A program made the translations under genes and the position numbers. Below, in pieces: positions 39,323 to 48,848 of a stretch of 64,000 bases of DNA. How positions within the stretch are numbered: the first letter of the stretch is position 1; every line of letters starts with the position of its first letter. This stretch comes from Nitratireductor arenosus. Its GTDB lineage: Bacteria > Pseudomonadota > Alphaproteobacteria > Rhizobiales > Rhizobiaceae. A model generated the notes under the pieces. It had not been told where the DNA came from. It searched no databases and was given only the letters and a program-made list of their open reading frames with translations. The stretch spans positions 1 to 64,000 of the forward strand of contig NZ_WPHG01000004.1 in NCBI RefSeq assembly GCF_009742725.1, in the 5' to 3' direction.

Positions 39323-40398
39323 GACCTGCCATGAAGATCGACTATCCGGGGCTGCTGGTTGAGCCCCTTCCGTCCGGGAACAAGCGATACCGTGTGAGGC
39401 CCGAGGGTGAGCGGGCAAGGCGCATTCGCATCTATTGCGGGCCGGACCATGATGATTTCCATCGCCAGTACCTTGCCGCCCGCCGGGGAGAAAAACCGGA
39501 GCCGATGAAGGTGGCGTCCGACTACGCCAAGCGCGGGTCGATCGGTTGGCTGGTGAATCGGTACTTCGAGTTTCTGGGTCAGCGGGTTGAAGCCGGCACG
39601 ACCAGTCCAAAGACGCTGAAAAAGAAGCGAAACCTTCTGACCCGGCTGTTGGCCGAGCCTGACAAACGACTGTTCATCCCGCAGGAAAAGCTCATCGAAA
39701 TGCACGACGCGATGGTCAGCACGCCGGCGCAGGCCGACGCATTCATCGAAGCCGTGGCTGTTATGTACGATTGGGCCATCTATCGCGGGCATGTCAAGTC
39801 GAACCCGGCGCGTGGCATAGACCGTGTCTATGAAAAGGGCGACGGCGCTACGCCGTGGAACGCCGAGAACGTCAGGCAATTCCTGGCGCATCACAAGATC
39901 GGCACCAAGCCACACGTCGCAATTTCCCTGCTTCTATGGACCGGTTGCCGCATCGAAGACACGACGGTTCTAGGCCGCAAGCATGAATGCGTGATCGACG
40001 GCATCGAGGCTATCCGCTGGCAGCCTTCAAAGAAGGGGTCAAGCGAAGTGACGGTTCCCTTGTTCCCTGCCCTCAAGGACGCCACCAGAGCGCCCAAAGT
40101 GCAGGGAGAGACCTATCTGCTGGGCTGGCGCGGGGAGCCCTACTCCAGCGGCGACAGCGCATCGAACATGTTCATCCGGTGGTGTCGCGCTGCTGGTCTA
40201 AAGGACCGATCTGCGCACGGCGTCCGCAAGGGGCTGGGCGAACTGCTGGCAGAGCTGGGGTGCACGCCCTACGAGGTCATGGCAATTCTGGGCCATTCCG
40301 AGGTTCGGACGAGCGAGGTCTACACGCGCCGATTCGAACGGTGGAAGCTGGCAGTTGGCGCTATGGAGCGGGTCAGGGTGTCCCATGCATGGTTCTGA
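39316..40398 (+). CDS. int: Tyrosine recombinase integrase
   Basis: A 360-residue site-specific recombinase. The catalytic domain has Arg in LLWTGCRIEDTTVL, Lys in WQPSKKGSSEV, the HxxR pair in SAHGVRKGLGE, and His and nucleophile Tyr in LGHSEVRTSEVYTRR. The N-terminal core-binding part spans about residues 60-165. It ends 56 bases before the tRNA-Leu 3' end, its probable attachment site. Start at 39316 overlaps the upstream gene; ATG 39331 is an alternative. Confidence 0.92.
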   Translation: MVRPAMKIDYPGLLVEPLPSGNKRYRVRPEGERARRIRIYCGPDHDDFHRQYLAARRGEKPEPMKVASDYAKRGSIGWLVNRYFEFLGQRVEAGTTSPKTLKKKRNLLTRLLAEPDKRLFIPQEKLIEMHDAMVSTPAQADAFIEAVAVMYDWAIYRGHVKSNPARGIDRVYEKGDGATPWNAENVRQFLAHHKIGTKPHVAISLLLWTGCRIEDTTVLGRKHECVIDGIEAIRWQPSKKGSSEVTVPLFPALKDATRAPKVQGETYLLGWRGEPYSSGDSASNMFIRWCRAAGLKDRSAHGVRKGLGELLAELGCTPYEVMAILGHSEVRTSEVYTRRFERWKLAVGAMERVRVSHAWF

Positions 40399-40453
40399 CG
40401 TGGGACCAAAAGAGCCGCAACCCCTTGGGAATCAAGGGCCGGACGTGCTACGT

Positions 40454-40538
40454 TGGTGCGGTCGAGAAGACTCGAACTTCCACGGGTTGCCCCACAGCGA
40501 CCTCAACGCTGCGCGTCTACCAATTCCGCCACGACCGC
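40454..40538 (-). tRNA. tRNA-Leu (anticodon GAG), prophage attachment site
   Basis: An 85-nt tRNA with encoded CCA. The acceptor stem GCGGTCG pairs with CGACCGC, the anticodon stem CAGCG/CGCTG encloses loop TTGAGGT with anticodon GAG, a long variable arm follows as expected for tRNA-Leu, and the T-arm contains GTTCGAGTC. The 3' end faces the integrase gene, so the prophage sits in its 3' part and restores the full gene. The second copy of the tRNA end is not in this window. Confidence 0.95.
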
Positions 40539-40540
40539 AC

Positions 40541-40852
40541 GTGGTAGAAGCCGGTTGCGACCGGCTCGGCGCGTGTAGCAAATCGCCTGTCGGGAAACAA
40601 GTGCCGCGGGGCGGCATTTTGCGGGCTTCGGCGACGGGACGGAGGCAAGGCCGGGCGCCGGCTTTACCGTGTCCGCATTTGCCGCCATATCCGGGGGCCG
40701 GGATACCGGGTTCGGCGCCGGATACAGCACACGAAAGCGTGCGGCGATCTTTCGGATTCGCTCGGTGCGCATTAGGCTCCTAAATGGACGCATGGTGCCG
40801 ACGCCGGTTGGCTCGATCGGCAGACACGCTTTATCGCGGCAAGGATTCCGTC
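40541..40852. other. Gap between tRNA-Leu and lipB
   Basis: No supportable gene. The minus strand next to the tRNA should hold its promoter, for which TTGTTT near 40600 and TACACG near 40576 are weak candidates. The plus strand should hold the lipB promoter, not recognisable by eye. Confidence 0.5.
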
Positions 40853-41596
40853 ATGGCCGAACGCCAAAGCCTCGACACCACTTTTCTGCCCCTGCCCGGT
40901 GCGGGGCCGGTGACCTGGGAGATCGCGCCCGGCCTGGTCTCCTATCCAGACGCGCTCGCCTTCATGGAAGAGCGCGCGGCGGCAATTCGCGCCGGCCGGG
41001 AAAGCGAGCTGGTGTGGCTGGTCGAGCACGCGGCCCTCTACACCGCCGGCACCAGCGCCAAGCGCCAGGATCTGCTCGAACCGGGGCGGTTTCCGGTTTT
41101 CGACGCCGGTCGGGGCGGCGAATACACTTATCACGGTCCCGGCCAGCGGGTCGCCTATGTGATGCTCGACCTGAAGCGCCGGCGGCCGGACGTGCGCGTG
41201 TTCGTCGGCGCGCTGGAGGAGTGGATCATCCGCACGCTGGCACGTTTCAACGTGCGCGGCGAACGTCGCGAGGACCGGGTCGGGGTGTGGGTGACACGTC
41301 CCGACCGGCCGCCGCTCGCCGACGGATCGCCGGCCGAGGACAAGATCGCCGCGATCGGCATTCGCCTGCGCAAATGGGTCAGCTTTCACGGCATCGCCAT
41401 CAATGTGGAGCCGGATCTGTCGCATTTTTCCGGCATCGTGCCGTGCGGGATTGCCGGCCACGGCGTCACCAGCCTGGTCGATCTCGGCCTGCCGGTGACG
41501 ATGGCCGACCTCGACATCGCTCTGAAGGGCGCCTTTGCCGAGATTTTCGGGCCGGTGGAGACGGCGGCGGCCGAAGCCGAGACCAGGAGCGCGTAG
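40853..41596 (+). CDS. lipB: Lipoyl(octanoyl) transferase LipB
   Basis: A 247-residue cytoplasmic enzyme that moves octanoyl groups from acyl carrier protein to lipoyl domains of 2-oxoacid dehydrogenases and the glycine cleavage H protein. The family signatures [20 protein letters not shown], the Lys in [20 protein letters not shown] and the catalytic Cys in [17 protein letters not shown] are present. It starts at [10 protein letters not shown]; longer upstream starts are not supported. It abuts ggt downstream with no gap, so they may be cotranscribed. This is the first chromosomal gene after the prophage. Confidence 0.95.
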   Translation: MAERQSLDTTFLPLPGAGPVTWEIAPGLVSYPDALAFMEERAAAIRAGRESELVWLVEHAALYTAGTSAKRQDLLEPGRFPVFDAGRGGEYTYHGPGQRVAYVMLDLKRRRPDVRVFVGALEEWIIRTLARFNVRGERREDRVGVWVTRPDRPPLADGSPAEDKIAAIGIRLRKWVSFHGIAINVEPDLSHFSGIVPCGIAGHGVTSLVDLGLPVTMADLDIALKGAFAEIFGPVETAAAEAETRSA

Positions 41597-43357
41597 ATGA
41601 AACGACACCTCGCCGGATTTTTCCTCGCCCTGGCCATGACCGCCGCGCCCGGCGCAGCCATCGCCCAGCAGGCGGCCGACGCGGTCGCCCCGGAAATCGC
41701 CAGCGGCACCAAGGCGCGCGAAGCGGTGATGGCCGGACGGCGCATGGTGGCCGCCGCCAATCCGCTGGCCGCCGAAGCGGGGCTTGCGGTGCTGCGCGCG
41801 GGCGGCACCGCCGCCGACGCCATGGTCGCGGTGCAGACCGTGCTCGGCCTGGTCGAACCGCAATCCTCGGGCATCGGCGGCGGCGCCTTCCTGGTCTGGT
41901 ACGACGCGGCAAGCGGCACGGTGACGACGTTCGACGGGCGCGAGACGGCGCCGCAGGCGGCCGCCGAGACGCTGTTCCTGACGCCGGACGGCGCGCCGAT
42001 GGGGTTTTTCGAGGCCGTGGTCGGCGGCCGCTCGGTCGGCGTGCCCGGCGTGGTGCGGCTGATGGAGACCGTGCACGGCCGCTATGGCCGCAGGGACTGG
42101 GCCGACCTGTTCGAACCGGCCGCGGCGCTCGCCGAACAGGGGTTTGCCGTCTCGCCGCGGCTTGCGGCGCTGATCGCCGACGATGCCGACCGGCTCGCCG
42201 GCCAGCCGTCGACCCAGGCCTATTTCTTCCGAGACGACGGCGCGCCGCTCAAGGCCGGCGAAAAATTGGCCAATCCCGCCTATGCGCGCACGCTGCGCCG
42301 GATCGGGCGCCAGGGCGCGGACGCCTTCTACGAAGGCGCGATCGGCGAGGCGATCGTGGCGGCGGTAACCGGTCATGCCGACAATCCGGGCACGCTGACG
42401 CGCGCCGACCTTGCCGCCTACCGTGCCAGGGAGCGGGCGCCGGTGTGCCTGTCCTATCGCGGCCACGAGGTTTGCGGCATGGGTCCGCCCTCTTCCGGCG
42501 CGCTCGCGCTCGGCCAGATTCTCGGCCTGCTTGAAGGGTTCAACCTGCCCGCGCTCGGGCCCGACGCGCCCGAAAGCTGGCGCCTGATCGGCGACGCCAC
42601 CCGGCTCGCCTTCGCCGATCGCGGCCGCTACGTTGCCGACAGCGACTTCACCCGCATTCCGGAGGGGCTGCTCGACCGGGCCTATCTGGCAGCGCGCGCG
42701 GCGCTGTTGCGGCGGCCGACCGCCCTGCCGGCGGCCGACGTCGTGCCCGGCGAGCCGCCGTGGAAAAAGGCGGCGCTGCGCCTCGACGGTTTTGCGCTCG
42801 AAATGCCGTCGACATCGCATTTCGTCATCGTCGACGACGACGGCAACGTCGCCTCGATGACCAGTTCGATCGAAAACGCCTTCGGCGCGCGGCTGATGGT
42901 GGAAGGGTTCCTGCTCAACAACCAGCTCACCGATTTTTCCTTCGTGCCGCAGCGCGACGGCGCGGCGGTCGCCAACCGTGCGCAGGGCGGCAAGCGGCCG
43001 CGCTCGTCGATGTCGCCGACCATCGTGCTGCGCGACGGCAGGCCGGTTCACGCGCTCGGCTCGCCGGGCGGCAGCAACATCATCGCCTATGTCGCCAAGA
43101 CGCTGATCGCGCTGATCGACTGGGAGATGGACATGCAGCAGGCGGTGGCGCTACCGCATCTGACCAACCGGTTCGGCACCTATCAGCTCGAGGCCGGCAC
43201 GGCGGCAGAAGATTTCGCCCGCCCGCTGGAGGCGCTCGGCTACACGGTCGAGCTCCGCGCGCTGAATTCAGGCCTGCACGGCATTACCTTCAGCGAGGAC
43301 GGCACGCTCGTGGGCGGCGCCGACCCGCGCCGCGAGGGTGTCGCGGTCGGCGACTGA
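41597..43357 (+). CDS. ggt: Gamma-glutamyltransferase (GGT)
   Basis: A 586-residue periplasmic enzyme that cleaves or transfers the gamma-glutamyl group of glutathione and related compounds. A signal peptide (MKRHLAGFFLALAMTAAPGA) is followed by AVMAGRRMVAAANPLAAEAG. The autocatalytic nucleophile is Thr406 in MPSTSHFVIVDDDG, which becomes the N-terminus of the small subunit. The small subunit has SSMSPTIVL and GSPGGSNIIAYVAKTL, the glycine-rich substrate loop. The 3' end overlaps the convergent protease gene by 90 bases. Confidence 0.95.
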   Translation: MKRHLAGFFLALAMTAAPGAAIAQQAADAVAPEIASGTKAREAVMAGRRMVAAANPLAAEAGLAVLRAGGTAADAMVAVQTVLGLVEPQSSGIGGGAFLVWYDAASGTVTTFDGRETAPQAAAETLFLTPDGAPMGFFEAVVGGRSVGVPGVVRLMETVHGRYGRRDWADLFEPAAALAEQGFAVSPRLAALIADDADRLAGQPSTQAYFFRDDGAPLKAGEKLANPAYARTLRRIGRQGADAFYEGAIGEAIVAAVTGHADNPGTLTRADLAAYRARERAPVCLSYRGHEVCGMGPPSSGALALGQILGLLEGFNLPALGPDAPESWRLIGDATRLAFADRGRYVADSDFTRIPEGLLDRAYLAARAALLRRPTALPAADVVPGEPPWKKAALRLDGFALEMPSTSHFVIVDDDGNVASMTSSIENAFGARLMVEGFLLNNQLTDFSFVPQRDGAAVANRAQGGKRPRSSMSPTIVLRDGRPVHALGSPGGSNIIAYVAKTLIALIDWEMDMQQAVALPHLTNRFGTYQLEAGTAAEDFARPLEALGYTVELRALNSGLHGITFSEDGTLVGGADPRREGVAVGD

Positions 43358-44662
43358 GACCACCGCGACCACCGGTGCCCGGCCGCTCCGGTAGCGCCGA
43401 TATTCGTCCCAGGCCCACAACAGCGCCGATGCGTGGATGACGAAGGTCGCCACCAGCGCCGCGCCGAGCGCAAGGGCTTCGAGACGCCCGACCGACTTCA
43501 AGGCATGGCGAGGCCGTACCGCCCCGCCGGCCGTCAGCAGGCTCAAAACGGCAAACACCGCCCCGACGACCAGAATGATGCCGGGGTCGAAACCGGCGAA
43601 GAGGCCGAGCCACAGGAACGCGCCAAGCACCGTGAAGGCCGCCAACGCCAGCGAAAATTTGCCGCCGCAGATCTGGCGCAACACCTGTCCGCCATCGAAG
43701 CGCCAGACTGGAATCAGATTGGCGAGGTTGAAAAAGGCGATGAAGGCGGCGAGCACGGCGAGAAGCGCGGCCGCATAGTAGTATCCCGCCGCCCCGGCAA
43801 CGGTGCTGGCGAGCACCGCAACCGGGACCAGGAAGGCGGAAAAACCGGCGCCCATCAGAGCAACGAAGGCGACCTCGAAACGGCTGTCATAGGGCCTGCC
43901 GCCGATCGCGATGCCGCCCAGGATCGGCACGAAGATCATCCTGACCTTTTTGTGGCCCATCAGCCGAAAGGCGGCGAGATGGCCAAGCTCGTGCAGCGCG
44001 ACCGTGAGCGTCAGGCAGCTCGACAGCACGAAACCCTGCACGGTCAGGCCGAAGAACGGCCACAGCAGAAAGGTCGACAGAACCGCGAAGCCGAGCTGGG
44101 TCACAGGATGCTCGAATAGTCCGCCGACCGGCTTGCGACCGGTTTCGGCCCAGCGCTTCAGGCCGCGCGCATGCCGGCGCAGCCGAAAATACCGAAAGGC
44201 GAGGAAGGCAAGCCCGCGATAGCGGTCCGACTGGGTCAGCGACAGCCGGGTGACGCCGTCGCGCTCCGACAGCTCGATCCGTTCGCGAAAATTCTCCCAG
44301 AAAACATCGTCGAGCGCGCTGTCGCTTTCGACCCGCAGACAAAAACCCTCGCCCGGCCTGACCGCTTCCAACCGTACCGTGCGCTCGATCGGCTTGCCGT
44401 CCCGGCCTTCATGGGAGAGCCCGATGCGGACGCGGGCGTTTTCCTCGCCGATCGGTTCGGCCGACAGGATCTCGCCCGACCAGCCGGCGTCCGGGCCCAA
44501 CGGCCACACGGCATTCCAGACCCGCTCCATCCCGGCGTCGATCGATACCGACGCCACAAGCCTGCGCCGGCCCAGCGGGGCGGCCAGAAGAAGGAAGATC
44601 AGGCCAAGATTGACACCGATCACAGCGGCAATGACGATCGCGGACAAGGGCACGCTCCACAT
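43268..44662 (-). CDS. SRPBCC domain fused to M50-type membrane metalloprotease
   Basis: A 464-residue membrane protein. An N-terminal helix (about 7-29) anchors an SRPBCC-like lipid/ligand-binding domain (about 35-170: VSIDAGMERVWNAVWPLGPD). Then a site-2-protease region follows with HELGH at 224-228 (VALHELGHLAAFRLMGHKKV) and the second metal ligand in LIPVWRFDGGQ, with several further membrane helices. It probably cuts or releases a membrane protein or signal peptide remnant. The domain pairing is unusual. Its last 90 bases overlap the opposite ggt gene. Confidence 0.8.
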   Translation of the reverse strand: MWSVPLSAIVIAAVIGVNLGLIFLLLAAPLGRRRLVASVSIDAGMERVWNAVWPLGPDAGWSGEILSAEPIGEENARVRIGLSHEGRDGKPIERTVRLEAVRPGEGFCLRVESDSALDDVFWENFRERIELSERDGVTRLSLTQSDRYRGLAFLAFRYFRLRRHARGLKRWAETGRKPVGGLFEHPVTQLGFAVLSTFLLWPFFGLTVQGFVLSSCLTLTVALHELGHLAAFRLMGHKKVRMIFVPILGGIAIGGRPYDSRFEVAFVALMGAGFSAFLVPVAVLASTVAGAAGYYYAAALLAVLAAFIAFFNLANLIPVWRFDGGQVLRQICGGKFSLALAAFTVLGAFLWLGLFAGFDPGIILVVGAVFAVLSLLTAGGAVRPRHALKSVGRLEALALGAALVATFVIHASALLWAWDEYRRYRSGRAPVVAVVSVADRDTLAARVGAAHERAVLAEGNAVQA

Positions 44663-44705
44663 TGGTCGCGCAGACTAGACCGTGTCCGTCGAAGAAAGAT
44701 TTAAC

Positions 44706-44722
44706 GGCGGGGCGTCCCCGCC
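44706..44722 (-). terminator. Terminator of the small SOS gene
   Basis: GGCGGGG-ACG-CCCCGCC on the minus strand, 15 bases after the stop of the 28-residue gene, followed by GTTAAATCTTTC. A modest U-rich stretch supports rho-independent termination and a monocistronic unit. Confidence 0.6.
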
Positions 44723-44736
44723 GCCATGCCGCTTGC

Positions 44737-44823
44737 TCAATAGGCGCCGATCCACATCGCCAGCGACACGACAAACACACTGACGGAAACCAGGGCGGCC
44801 ACATCCTGAAGCATATCGGTCAT
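44737..44823 (-). CDS. 28-residue single-span membrane peptide under LexA control (SidA-like)
   Basis: The peptide MTDMLQDVAALVSVSVFVVS... is 28 residues with one transmembrane helix (about 8-25) and WIGAY at the end. AGGAGGG lies nine bases before the ATG. Its promoter contains a GAAC-N7-GAAC box and a terminator follows, so it is a one-gene SOS unit. In Caulobacter, SidA is a 29-residue SOS-induced membrane peptide that blocks cell division through FtsW/FtsN. Size, topology and control match; sequence homology is not claimed. Division inhibition is an inference. Confidence 0.72.
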   Translation of the reverse strand: MTDMLQDVAALVSVSVFVVSLAMWIGAY

Positions 44824-44853
44824 CACGATCCCTCCTATTCGGCTTATGTTTGT

Positions 44854-44882
44854 GTTATGTTCCTTTTTTGTTCCTTTTGCAA
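44854..44882 (-). promoter_or_regulatory. LexA-repressed promoter of the small membrane peptide
   Basis: On the minus strand: -35 TTGCAA (44882-44877), 17-base spacer, -10 CATAAC (44859-44854). The LexA box GAAC-AAAAAAG-GAAC (44873-44859) fills the spacer and touches the -10. This matches the alphaproteobacterial LexA site (GTTCN7GTTC). DNA damage should open this promoter. Confidence 0.78.
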
Positions 44883-45114
44883 TCGCCAAACGACGCCGCA
44901 GCGCCCTTGCTGCCGGCTGCTGCCAGTTTGGGTGAATCAACGGTAAACGGACGAATGAAAAGGATTCCGGCCCAACGGACCGCCGGCGCGCGGGCGGGCT
45001 CTCAGGCGTCCAACCCGTGCGGCCGGGGTTCAATGCCGGCTCGGCGCGGGCTCGCCACGCAGCGCCCGGTGCCGTCCGTGCCGGTCCGGCTCACCGCCGG
45101 AAATACCGCAGGGA

Positions 45115-45801
45115 TCAAAGCGGCGCGATCTTGCCGTCGACCAGGGTGACGCGGCGGTCCATGCGCGCGGCGAGATCGTGGTTGTGGGTGGCGATCATCG
45201 CCGACAGGCCGGAATGGCGCACCAGCGCCTCGAGCGCGTCGAAGACATAAGACGCCGTGGTCGGGTCGAGATTGCCGGTCGGCTCGTCGGCGAGCAAGAG
45301 CAACGGCGCGTTGGCGACCGCGCGGGCGATCGCCACGCGCTGCTGTTCGCCGCCCGACAGTTCCGACGGGCGATGATGGGCGCGCTTGCCGATCTTCATA
45401 TAGTCGAGAAGCTGCAGGGCGCGTTCCTCGGCCTGGCTGGGCAGAAGACCATGCACGAGCTGCGGCATCATGACGTTTTCCAGCGCGGAAAACTCCGGCA
45501 GCAGATGATGGAACTGGTAGACGAAGCCGACATCGTTGCGCCGGATCGCGGTGCGGTCGTCGTCGCCGAGGCGCCCGCAGGCGCGTCCGTTCAAGAAGAC
45601 CTCGCCGGCATCGGGCCGCTCGAGCAGGCCGGCCGTGTGCAACAGCGTGGATTTGCCGGCGCCCGACGGCGCCACCAGCGCCACCGTCTCGCCGCGCTTC
45701 AGCTCGAACTCGGCCCCGTTGAGGATGACGAGCGTCTTCGATCCCTGCTGGTAGCGCCGTTCGACGCCCTTCAGCACAAGCACGGCGGATTGTGCCATCA
45801 T
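45115..45801 (-). CDS. lolD: Lipoprotein-releasing ABC transporter ATPase LolD
   Basis: A 228-residue ABC ATPase. Walker [22 protein letters not shown]-loop [20 protein letters not shown], signature [20 protein letters not shown] and Walker [14 protein letters not shown] are clear, with the LolD/MacB-type [11 protein letters not shown] motif. With the membrane subunit it extracts outer-membrane lipoproteins from the inner membrane. Its start overlaps the stop of the permease gene (ATGA). Confidence 0.95.
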   Translation of the reverse strand: MMAQSAVLVLKGVERRYQQGSKTLVILNGAEFELKRGETVALVAPSGAGKSTLLHTAGLLERPDAGEVFLNGRACGRLGDDDRTAIRRNDVGFVYQFHHLLPEFSALENVMMPQLVHGLLPSQAEERALQLLDYMKIGKRAHHRPSELSGGEQQRVAIARAVANAPLLLLADEPTGNLDPTTASYVFDALEALVRHSGLSAMIATHNHDLAARMDRRVTLVDGKIAPL

Positions 45802-47081
45802 TCGTACCTCAACGCTTCGACGGGATCGAGGCGGGCCGCCCGCCAGGCCGGAAACAGCGTCGCGAAAAACGACAGCACCAGCGCCATGACGACCACCGAT
45901 ACCGTTTCGCCGACATCCATCTTGGCCGGGAGCTGGCTCAGGAAATAGAGTTCGGGGTTGAACAAGGTCGTGCCCGACAGCCAGGAAAAGAACTGCCGGA
46001 TCGATTCGACATTGAGGCAGATGACGACGCCCAGCACCACGCCGGCGAGCGTGCCGGTGATGCCGATCGCCGCGCCGGTCATGACGAAGATGCGCAGGAT
46101 GGCGTTGCGCGTCGCGCCCATCGTGCGCAGGATCGCAATGTCGTGGCCCTTGTCCTTCACCAGCATGATCAGGCCGGAGATGATGTTGAGCGCGGCGACC
46201 AAAACGATCAGCGTCAGGATCATGAACATGACGTTGCGCTCGACCTCGAGCGCGGAAAAGAAGGTTTCGTTGCGCTGTCGCCAGTCGATCAGAAACAGCG
46301 GACGCCGCGCGGCCGCCTCGATCGCCGGCTTGAGCGCGTCGATCGCGTCGGGGTCGTCGACAAACACCTCGATGGTCTGGGCCCGGCCTTCGGCGTTGAA
46401 ATAAAGCTGCGCCTCCGACAAGGCCATAAACACGATGGTGGCGTCATATTCGGACATGCCGACCTGGAAGATCGCGGTGACGGGATAGGCTTTTTGGCGT
46501 GCGACCGTACCGAACGGGGTAACGTCGCCTTCCGGCGAGGTCAGCGTGATCACGTCGCCGACGGCAAGCCCCAGCGTCTCGGCCATGCGCACGCCGATCG
46601 CCACGCCCTCGCCCGCGTCGAAGCCGTCGAGCGTGCCGTTGCGCACATTGCCGGCCACCAGATCGATCCTCGCCAGATCCTCCTCGCGCAAGCCGCGCAC
46701 GAGCGCGCCGGTGCCGCGCCCGACATTGCCCGAGGCCAGCACCTGGCCTTCCACCAGCGGGATGGCGTAGCGCACGCCGTCGACGTCGTTGAGCCGCGCG
46801 GCTACCTCGGCGTAATCGTCGAGCGGCCGGTCGATCGGCTGGACGACGACATGGCCGTTGACGCCCAGAATACGGGTCAGGAGTTCGGCGCGGAAGCCGT
46901 TCATCACCGCCATGACGATGATCAGCGTGGCCACGCCGAGCATGATGCCGACGAAGGATATGGAGGCGATCACCGAAATGAAGGCCTCCTTGCGCCGCGA
47001 GCGCAGATAACGCCACGCCACCATCCGCTCGAAGGGCGAGAACGGCCCCGCGCCCGCCTTGATGTCCTCGGCGCTGCTCAT
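45798..47081 (-). CDS. lolC: Lipoprotein-releasing transporter permease LolC/LolE
   Basis: A 427-residue inner-membrane protein with four transmembrane helices (one near residue 35, three in the C-terminal half) and a large periplasmic domain. N-terminal [20 protein letters not shown] and later [18 protein letters not shown]-type segments are characteristic of the family. Alphaproteobacteria often have one such gene acting as a homodimer, so LolC and LolE cannot be told apart here. Overlaps proS by four bases. Confidence 0.92.
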   Translation of the reverse strand: MSSAEDIKAGAGPFSPFERMVAWRYLRSRRKEAFISVIASISFVGIMLGVATLIIVMAVMNGFRAELLTRILGVNGHVVVQPIDRPLDDYAEVAARLNDVDGVRYAIPLVEGQVLASGNVGRGTGALVRGLREEDLARIDLVAGNVRNGTLDGFDAGEGVAIGVRMAETLGLAVGDVITLTSPEGDVTPFGTVARQKAYPVTAIFQVGMSEYDATIVFMALSEAQLYFNAEGRAQTIEVFVDDPDAIDALKPAIEAAARRPLFLIDWRQRNETFFSALEVERNVMFMILTLIVLVAALNIISGLIMLVKDKGHDIAILRTMGATRNAILRIFVMTGAAIGITGTLAGVVLGVVICLNVESIRQFFSWLSGTTLFNPELYFLSQLPAKMDVGETVSVVVMALVLSFFATLFPAWRAARLDPVEALRYE

Positions 47082-48406
47082 TGACGCGTACCGAACCTCG
47101 CCAACGCCTCGGCGATGGCGACCGACTGGCGTTCGCCGCTCTTGCGGTTCTTGACCTCGACCTCGCCGGCGGCGACCCCGCGCGGGCCGACGATCACCTG
47201 CCAGGGCAAGCCGATCAGGTCGGCGGTGGCGAACTTGCCGCCGGCGCGCTGGTCGGTGTCGTCGTACAGCACGTCCCGGCCCGCCGCCCGCAGCTTGTCG
47301 TAGAGTTCCTCGCAGACGCTGTCGCAGGCCTCGTCGCCCACCTTCATGTTGATCAGCGCGATGTCGAACGGGGCCACGCTTTCGGGCCAGACGATGCCGT
47401 TCTCGTCATGGCTCGCCTCGATGATCGCCGCCAGAAGGCGGCTCGGGCCGATGCCGTAGGAGCCCATCGAGACGAAATGCTCCTTACCGTCCGGGCCGGT
47501 GACGCTCGCCTTCATGGGCTCGGAATATTTGGTGCCGAAGTGGAAGATGTGGCCGACCTCGATGCCGCGCGCGGACACCTTGTCGTCCTCGGCGATGGCG
47601 TCCCAGGCGGCCTCGTCGTGCATCTCGTCGGTCGCCGCATAAGGCGTCGTCCAGGTGGCGACGATATCGGCGATCTGCGCGTCATCGCCGAAATCGACAT
47701 CCGCGCCCGGCACCTCGAACTCGAGGAAATCCTTGCGGCAGAACACCTCGCTCTCGCCGGTCGACGCCAAAATGATGAACTCGTGGCTCAGATCGCCGCC
47801 GATCGGACCGGTGTCGGCGCGCATCGGGATCGCCTGCAGCCCCATACGCGCGAAGGTGCGCAGATAGGCGACGAACATGCGGTTATAGGCGGCCTTGGCG
47901 CCGTCGAAATCGAGATCGAAGGAATAGGCGTCCTTCATCAGGAATTCTCTGCTGCGCATGACGCCGAAGCGCGGGCGGACCTCGTCGCGATATTTCCACT
48001 GGATATGGTAGAGGTTGAGCGGCAGATCCTTGTAGGACCTGACATAGGAGCGGAAAATGTCGGTGACCATCTCTTCGTTGGTCGGGCCGTACAGCATGTT
48101 GCGCTCGTGCCGGTCGGTGATGCGCAGCATCTCCTTGCCGTAATCCTCGTAACGGCCGCTCTCGATCCACAGATCGGCCGACTGGATGGTCGGCATCAGG
48201 ATTTCCTGCGCGCCGGCGCGGTCCTGCTCCTCGCGGATGATGCGATTGACCTTGTCGAGCACGCGCTTGCCGAGCGGCAGCCAGGAAAAGCTGCCCTGGC
48301 CCTGCTGGCGGATCATGCCGGCACGCAGCATCAGGCGGTGCGAAACGATTTCCGCCTCGCGCGGGTTCTCTTTGAGGATGGGCAGGAAAAAGCGCGACAA
48401 TCGCAT
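47078..48406 (-). CDS. proS: Prolyl-tRNA synthetase, short alphaproteobacterial type
   Basis: A 442-residue class II synthetase that charges tRNA-Pro. The N-terminal [20 protein letters not shown], motif 2 region [20 protein letters not shown] and motif 3 [20 protein letters not shown] are present. It lacks the roughly 180-residue editing insertion of the enterobacterial enzyme, as is usual in this group. ATG 48406 has GGAAG at good spacing; GTG 48418 is an alternative. First gene of proS-lolC-lolD. Confidence 0.95.
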   Translation of the reverse strand: MRLSRFFLPILKENPREAEIVSHRLMLRAGMIRQQGQGSFSWLPLGKRVLDKVNRIIREEQDRAGAQEILMPTIQSADLWIESGRYEDYGKEMLRITDRHERNMLYGPTNEEMVTDIFRSYVRSYKDLPLNLYHIQWKYRDEVRPRFGVMRSREFLMKDAYSFDLDFDGAKAAYNRMFVAYLRTFARMGLQAIPMRADTGPIGGDLSHEFIILASTGESEVFCRKDFLEFEVPGADVDFGDDAQIADIVATWTTPYAATDEMHDEAAWDAIAEDDKVSARGIEVGHIFHFGTKYSEPMKASVTGPDGKEHFVSMGSYGIGPSRLLAAIIEASHDENGIVWPESVAPFDIALINMKVGDEACDSVCEELYDKLRAAGRDVLYDDTDQRAGGKFATADLIGLPWQVIVGPRGVAAGEVEVKNRKSGERQSVAIAEALARFGTRQ

Positions 48407-48848
48407 GAAATCTTCCACTGGATGGAATGGACACAGGCGCCGGAATCGGCCGCATGACGCTGGCTCGTCTGCACGCGTTTCATAGCCATTTCAAGGCAGG
48501 TTGGGAACCCGACGCGACAGGCTCAAGATCGCCGCATGTAACGCCGGTTGATAAGCGCCTTTCCATTGTGCGATGCAGCAAAGGATTGATCGTTTCAGTG
48601 CAAAAAATATCGTGACATCGCAAACATCGTTGGGTTAGTGTGCGGCCGCATAAAGAGGAGCGGAAATTCAACCGCTTTCCTGCGCGGTCAAAGTCTTGGG
48701 AGGATGCGATCTAGGCGCGATTTTCCGCTGCCGCCGAACACCGGAAACAGATCGGACGCGTGATAAAATTGCAAGGCTTCGGCCTTGCATTTTTTTTGGA
48801 AAAACAAAGGTTTGACTGCCGACATTACTGCGGCGCGCGAAACTTGAC
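48407..48848. other. Intergenic region upstream of proS
   Basis: About 440 bases without a supportable gene. It should hold the proS promoter on the minus strand. A transcription terminator at 48771-48788 ends the incoming minus-strand unit. A small RNA cannot be excluded but nothing recognisable was found. Confidence 0.55.
48771..48788. terminator. Bidirectional hairpin terminator
   Basis: GCAAGGC-TTCG-GCCTTGC with a stable UUCG tetraloop. On the plus strand it is followed by ATTTTTTTT; on the minus strand by AATTTTATC. The minus-strand reading ends the DUF1467/mce/rnj unit about 60 bases after its last stop. Confidence 0.85.

Larger units (their letters stand above)
1..40453. mobile_element. 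Temperate HK97/lambda-like siphoprophage, left end outside window
   Basis: A complete set of siphophage modules lies in one block: integrase, recombination, immunity, replication, packaging, head, tail and lysis. The integrase gene abuts the 3' end of a tRNA-Leu gene, the usual site for tyrosine-recombinase phages, so the right boundary lies within the tRNA at 40454-40538. I could not find a second copy of the tRNA 3' end near the window start, so the left boundary is probably further left. No interrupted structural gene was seen, so the phage may be intact. Genes left of the lysis cassette (before about 2.1 kb) are assigned to the phage by position only. Confidence 0.93.

Noticed and set aside
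40503-40793. Minus-strand frame crossing the tRNA-Leu 5' end
   Set aside because: It runs into the tRNA (ending AVVAELVDAQR, a typical translated tRNA string), so it is not a gene.
40772-43051. Long minus-strand open frame opposite lipB and ggt
   Set aside because: Arg/Gly/Ala-rich antisense shadow of two well-identified enzymes; no SD and no recognisable domain.
48407-48770. Possible small RNA or leader peptide upstream of proS
   Set aside because: No defined promoter-terminator pair or structured element could be recognised apart from the terminator that belongs to the neighbouring unit.
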